Part shown: positions 61,303-64,000 of the stretch, piece after piece | Layout of the letters: every line of letters begins with the position of its first letter | Numbering within the stretch: position 1 is the stretch's first letter | Source of the DNA: Bacillus massiliigorillae | GTDB taxonomy: Bacteria; Bacillota; Bacilli; Bacillales; DSM-1321 | Assembly: GCF_000380245.2 (NCBI RefSeq) | Contig: NZ_HG428741.1 | Span: forward strand, 1,634,727 to 1,698,726 | Direction of reading: 5' to 3' | DNA: 64,000 bases | Position numbers and translations under genes: made by a program | The notes under the pieces: generated by a model | Database searches by the model: none | Told to the model about the DNA's origin: nothing | What the model saw: only the letters and a program-made list of their open reading frames with translations

Positions 61303-62940
61303 ATGACTAATGAATTGAATCGTCGAACGTTTTTAACTTATGTTGGAACAGGAGTTACAGCTCTTACAGTCGCATCAACAGGATTAGGTGTTTTAGTACC
61401 AGGAGCTGAAGCAAAAGGATCTGAAGCAGCAGCACAGCTATTTGGTTTTAATAAGAAGGTATCAGGACTTAAATTCACACCGATTCAACCATCAACTAAA
61501 GACGATTTAGTTTTGCCTGAAGGTTATCAATATGATGTTGTGGCAGCATTTGGAGACGTTATTAATGAGAAAGGTGACACATTCGGCTTTAATAATGACT
61601 TTACAATGTATTTTCCAATAAACGGATCTAGTAGAGGGCTTCTATGGGTAAATCATGAATATGTTAGTGATTTATGGGTTACAGGTCAACCAGACCATAA
61701 CGGTAAGTACTCAAAATCACAAATAGAAAAGATGTTATACAACCAAGGTGGTTCCGTTATTGAAGTTTATCGAGATGCAAATGGTGTTTGGAAACTCGAT
61801 CCAACTTCAAGGCATTCCAGAAGAATAACTGGTTTGACCCCAATTGAATTAACAGGAGCCGCTAGAGGTAGTAAGGCAATTGGTAATGTAAATGTTGTTC
61901 AAGGAACATTCGCCAACTGTTCTGGAGGAAAAACATTATGGAATAACGTATTATCGGCGGAAGAAAACTATGAAGATACAGCTGGTCCATCAGGTCTTAA
62001 TGAAAATCATTATGGTTGGATTGTTGAAGTAGATCCTTTTGATGCAAGTTTTGCTCCAAGGAAACATACCGCGCTTGGTCGATTTCATCATGAAAATGCC
62101 GCAATGGGCTTAACGAACGATAACCGTATTGTAGTATATATGGGTGATGATAAGCGAGATGCATGTGTGTATAAGTTCATTTCAAAAAACAAGTATGTGC
62201 CGTCCCTAGGACGTCAAAATAGTAAACTATTAGAAGAAGGCACATTATATGCAGCTAATTTATCTAAAGGAACATGGGTTGCATTAACCATTGATGCTGT
62301 AAGAGAAGCGGCAAAAGATAAAAAAGATTTACTAGACAAGTTTCAAACACAAGCAGATGTATTAGTTTACGCTTCTGATGCAGCGATTCTTTTGGGTGCT
62401 ACTCCAACCGATCGTCCTGAAGATGTTGAGATTAGTCCATTCGATAAAACAGTCTTCATTGCACATACAAATAACTCAAATCATGGGAATATTCACGGTC
62501 ATATCACTCGCTTTATTGAAGATGGCGATGACTTAGGAGCACTTACATTTGATTTTGAAATCTTTGCTTGTGGTGGGCGTCAAAGCGGATTTAGTGCACC
62601 TGACAATTTAACATTTGATAGTGAAGGGAATTTATGGACTGTTACGGATATATCTTCTTCATCAGTAAATAAGGGCGTATTTAAAACATTTCAAAACAAT
62701 GGTGTATTTGTTATTCCAACAACAGGTACCAATATAGGTGAAGCGTTCCAATTCGCTTCAGCACCGATTGAAGCAGAATTAACAGGACCATCATTCACCG
62801 AAGATGAAACAACTTTATTCATAGCTGTCCAACATCCTGGAGAAGAATCAAAAGATTATAATAAACCAACTAGCATGTGGCCTCATCGTAAGGGTGATAA
62901 AATACCAAGACCTGCTGTTGTTGCTATTAGAGGGTTTTAA
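61303..62940 (+). CDS. phoX: PhoX family (DUF839) alkaline phosphatase, Tat-exported
   Basis: A 545-residue exported phosphatase-like protein. The N-terminus has a twin-arginine signal (NRRTFLTYVG), a long weakly hydrophobic core and a likely cut after PGAEA. The body has PhoX/DUF839 blocks: WVNHEYVS near 120, SGGKTLWNNVLSAEENYED, GRFHHENAAMGLTNDNRIVVYMGDDKRD, and SAPDNLTFDSEGNLW near the end. PhoX is a calcium- and iron-dependent phosphomonoesterase. GAGGTG lies before the ATG. TatA and TatC follow directly, as phoD is followed by tatAd-tatCd in B. subtilis, so a dedicated export route is likely. Phosphate starvation control is suggested by the possible PhoP boxes. Confidence 0.9.
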   Translation: MTNELNRRTFLTYVGTGVTALTVASTGLGVLVPGAEAKGSEAAAQLFGFNKKVSGLKFTPIQPSTKDDLVLPEGYQYDVVAAFGDVINEKGDTFGFNNDFTMYFPINGSSRGLLWVNHEYVSDLWVTGQPDHNGKYSKSQIEKMLYNQGGSVIEVYRDANGVWKLDPTSRHSRRITGLTPIELTGAARGSKAIGNVNVVQGTFANCSGGKTLWNNVLSAEENYEDTAGPSGLNENHYGWIVEVDPFDASFAPRKHTALGRFHHENAAMGLTNDNRIVVYMGDDKRDACVYKFISKNKYVPSLGRQNSKLLEEGTLYAANLSKGTWVALTIDAVREAAKDKKDLLDKFQTQADVLVYASDAAILLGATPTDRPEDVEISPFDKTVFIAHTNNSNHGNIHGHITRFIEDGDDLGALTFDFEIFACGGRQSGFSAPDNLTFDSEGNLWTVTDISSSSVNKGVFKTFQNNGVFVIPTTGTNIGEAFQFASAPIEAELTGPSFTEDETTLFIAVQHPGEESKDYNKPTSMWPHRKGDKIPRPAVVAIRGF

Positions 62941-62963
62941 AATTATTAAGAGGAGCGTTATAT

Positions 62964-63158
62964 ATGCTATCAAATATCGGAATACCAGGTTTAATCTTAG
63001 TACTAGTTATCGCTTTAATTATATTTGGACCGTCAAAATTGCCGGAAATCGGTAAAGCATTTGGTTCTACTTTAAAAGAATTTAAAAAATCCACACGTGA
63101 TTTAGTGTCAGATGATGAACCGAAAGATGATCATACAGATCAGAAGAAGTTAGGCTAA
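62964..63158 (+). CDS. tatA: Twin-arginine translocase subunit TatA
   Basis: A 64-residue TatA. Seen: a short N-terminus, one membrane helix (about 5-21, GIPGLILVLVIALIIFG), the hinge FGPSKLPEIGKAFGSTLKEFKKST (amphipathic helix) and a charged tail ending KLG. It forms the size-variable pore of the translocase. AAGAGGAG lies before the ATG, 23 bases after phoX. Gram-positive TatA proteins also fulfil the TatB role. Confidence 0.95.
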   Translation: MLSNIGIPGLILVLVIALIIFGPSKLPEIGKAFGSTLKEFKKSTRDLVSDDEPKDDHTDQKKLG

Positions 63159-63159
63159 A

Positions 63160-63212
63160 GAAAAAGGCTGTCCTAAAAGTGGTTTGTAATCACTTTTTCG
63201 ACGCCTTTTACT
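63160..63212 (+). terminator. Hairpin between tatA and tatC
   Basis: AAAAGGC (63162-63168) pairs with GCCTTTT (63203-63209) and AAAAGTG (63175-63181) with CACTTTT (63191-63197), followed by ACTCTTTTTA. It looks like a terminator placed within the operon. It may reduce tatC relative to tatA, matching the excess of TatA in the translocase. Its arms resemble the hairpins at 1994-2030 and 5679-5724. Confidence 0.65.
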
Positions 63213-63249
63213 CTTTTTAAAATGACATTACGGATTAAGGGTGGATGCT

Positions 63250-63990
63250 ATGGATCAGCGAAATATGAATGCGATTGAACATTTAAATGAGATGAGAAAG
63301 AGAATTATATTTACCTTAATCATATTTTTACTATTATTCTGTTTAGCTTTTGTATTTGTTGAAGAAATTTATCAATTTCTTGTTAAAGATTTAAATTTTA
63401 AATTAGTAGTCCTTGGACCAAGTGATGTTATTTATGTGTATGTGATTCTTTCAGGCATATCAGCAATTGCAGTAACTATTCCTGTTGCTGCTCATCAAAT
63501 ATGGTTATTTGTAAAACCAGCACTCTCTAAAAAAGAGCAGAAGTTAGCATTAGCCTATATTCCAGCATTATTTCTATTATTTATTGCTGGTATTTCCTTT
63601 GGATATTTTTTATTGTTTCCTTTAGTATTAACTTTTCTCATGTCACTATCAACAGAAATGTTTCAAGCCTTTTTTACTACAGAAAAATACTTTCGTTTCT
63701 TATTGCAGATGACTTTACCTTTTGGGATATTATTTGAGTTACCGGTAGTTATTATGTTTCTAACAAGCTTAGGAGTCATAAACCCTTATAGACTACAAAA
63801 AATAAGAAAATATGCATATTTTGTATTAATTGTTATATCAGTATTTATAACGCCTCCTGATTTTATTTCAGATGTGCTTGTTATTATTCCCCTCATCCTA
63901 CTATATGAGGGGAGTGTAAGTGTATCAAAAATCGTTTATAAAAGAAAACAGCGAAATGAACAAATAGTTGATGTGAAGATTGCCAATTAA
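63250..63990 (+). CDS. tatC: Twin-arginine translocase subunit TatC
   Basis: A 246-residue membrane protein with six helices, the receptor for twin-arginine signal peptides. Seen: NAIEHLNEMRKRIIFTLIIF at the start (the EHL-ELR-R family motif), FVKPALSKKEQKLALAY in the first loops, FGILFELPVVIMFL (conserved F-ELP motif) and a C-terminal helix ending with a basic tail. ATG 63250 follows AAGGGTGG; GTG 63241 overlaps that site. It is the last gene of the phoX-tatA-tatC set and ends 10 bases before the window edge. Confidence 0.95.
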   Translation: MDQRNMNAIEHLNEMRKRIIFTLIIFLLLFCLAFVFVEEIYQFLVKDLNFKLVVLGPSDVIYVYVILSGISAIAVTIPVAAHQIWLFVKPALSKKEQKLALAYIPALFLLFIAGISFGYFLLFPLVLTFLMSLSTEMFQAFFTTEKYFRFLLQMTLPFGILFELPVVIMFLTSLGVINPYRLQKIRKYAYFVLIVISVFITPPDFISDVLVIIPLILLYEGSVSVSKIVYKRKQRNEQIVDVKIAN

Positions 63991-64000
63991 TAAGCTATAT

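Overview
The window looks like the chromosome of a low-GC, endospore-forming member of the Bacillaceae (Bacillus cereus-like or Gottfriedia-like). The evidence is strong purine-rich ribosome binding sites, AT-rich codon use, a sporulenol synthase (SqhC), a Bacillus-type cydABCD operon, a YtpP-like thioredoxin, MapB, and many PadR/MarR/GntR regulators. No rRNA, tRNA, CRISPR array, intact insertion sequence or prophage was found. Species cannot be fixed from this window alone.

Layout. 1-5.7 kb: the tail of a sensor histidine kinase, undecaprenyl-diphosphatase (uppP), a CoxG-like SRPBCC protein, a PadR regulator with a DHA2 drug exporter, and an AIM24-family protein. 5.7-9.5 kb: a secreted glutamate-carboxypeptidase-II-like M28 peptidase that looks compositionally foreign, then a decayed gamma-carbonic anhydrase. 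9.5-17 kb: a hypothetical protein, a Nudix hydrolase, an orphan sigma-54-type promoter, and a catabolic-looking cluster (GntR regulator with a palindromic operator, NhaC-type antiporter, cytosine-deaminase-like amidohydrolase), then an EamA exporter. 17-25.5 kb: small hypotheticals, methionine aminopeptidase, an FkbM methyltransferase, a patatin-like phospholipase, and a divergent MocR regulator/EamA exporter pair that shares a perfect 18-bp palindrome. 25.9-33.5 kb: a UGT-type glycosyltransferase, a three-gene ABC transporter cluster whose exported protein may be frameshifted at its end, an EamA exporter, a thioredoxin-like protein and a YlmA-like ATPase.

34-46.3 kb: the most striking region. 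Two complete cydABCD operons (cytochrome bd oxidase plus its CydDC thiol exporter) lie in direct tandem. Each is preceded by a Rex-like operator of the same form, and the copies have diverged throughout. They are followed by a MarR regulator and an FMN reductase, each with the same 18-bp palindrome upstream, and by a PadR/DUF2812 pair.

49.8-54.2 kb: a putrescine uptake and degradation operon (aminotransferase, PuuP-like permease, aldehyde dehydrogenase), bracketed by two copies of an unexplained 31-nt element and closed by three stacked hairpins. 54.4-64 kb: a stand-alone tyrosine recombinase, an AI-2E family protein, sporulenol synthase with a DUF817 membrane protein, a BluB-like enzyme, a broken alpha/beta hydrolase, and a PhoX-TatA-TatC locus with a possible PhoP-box array.

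Start codons were chosen from ribosome binding site position. No sequence search was run; family calls rest on recognised motifs and gene order.
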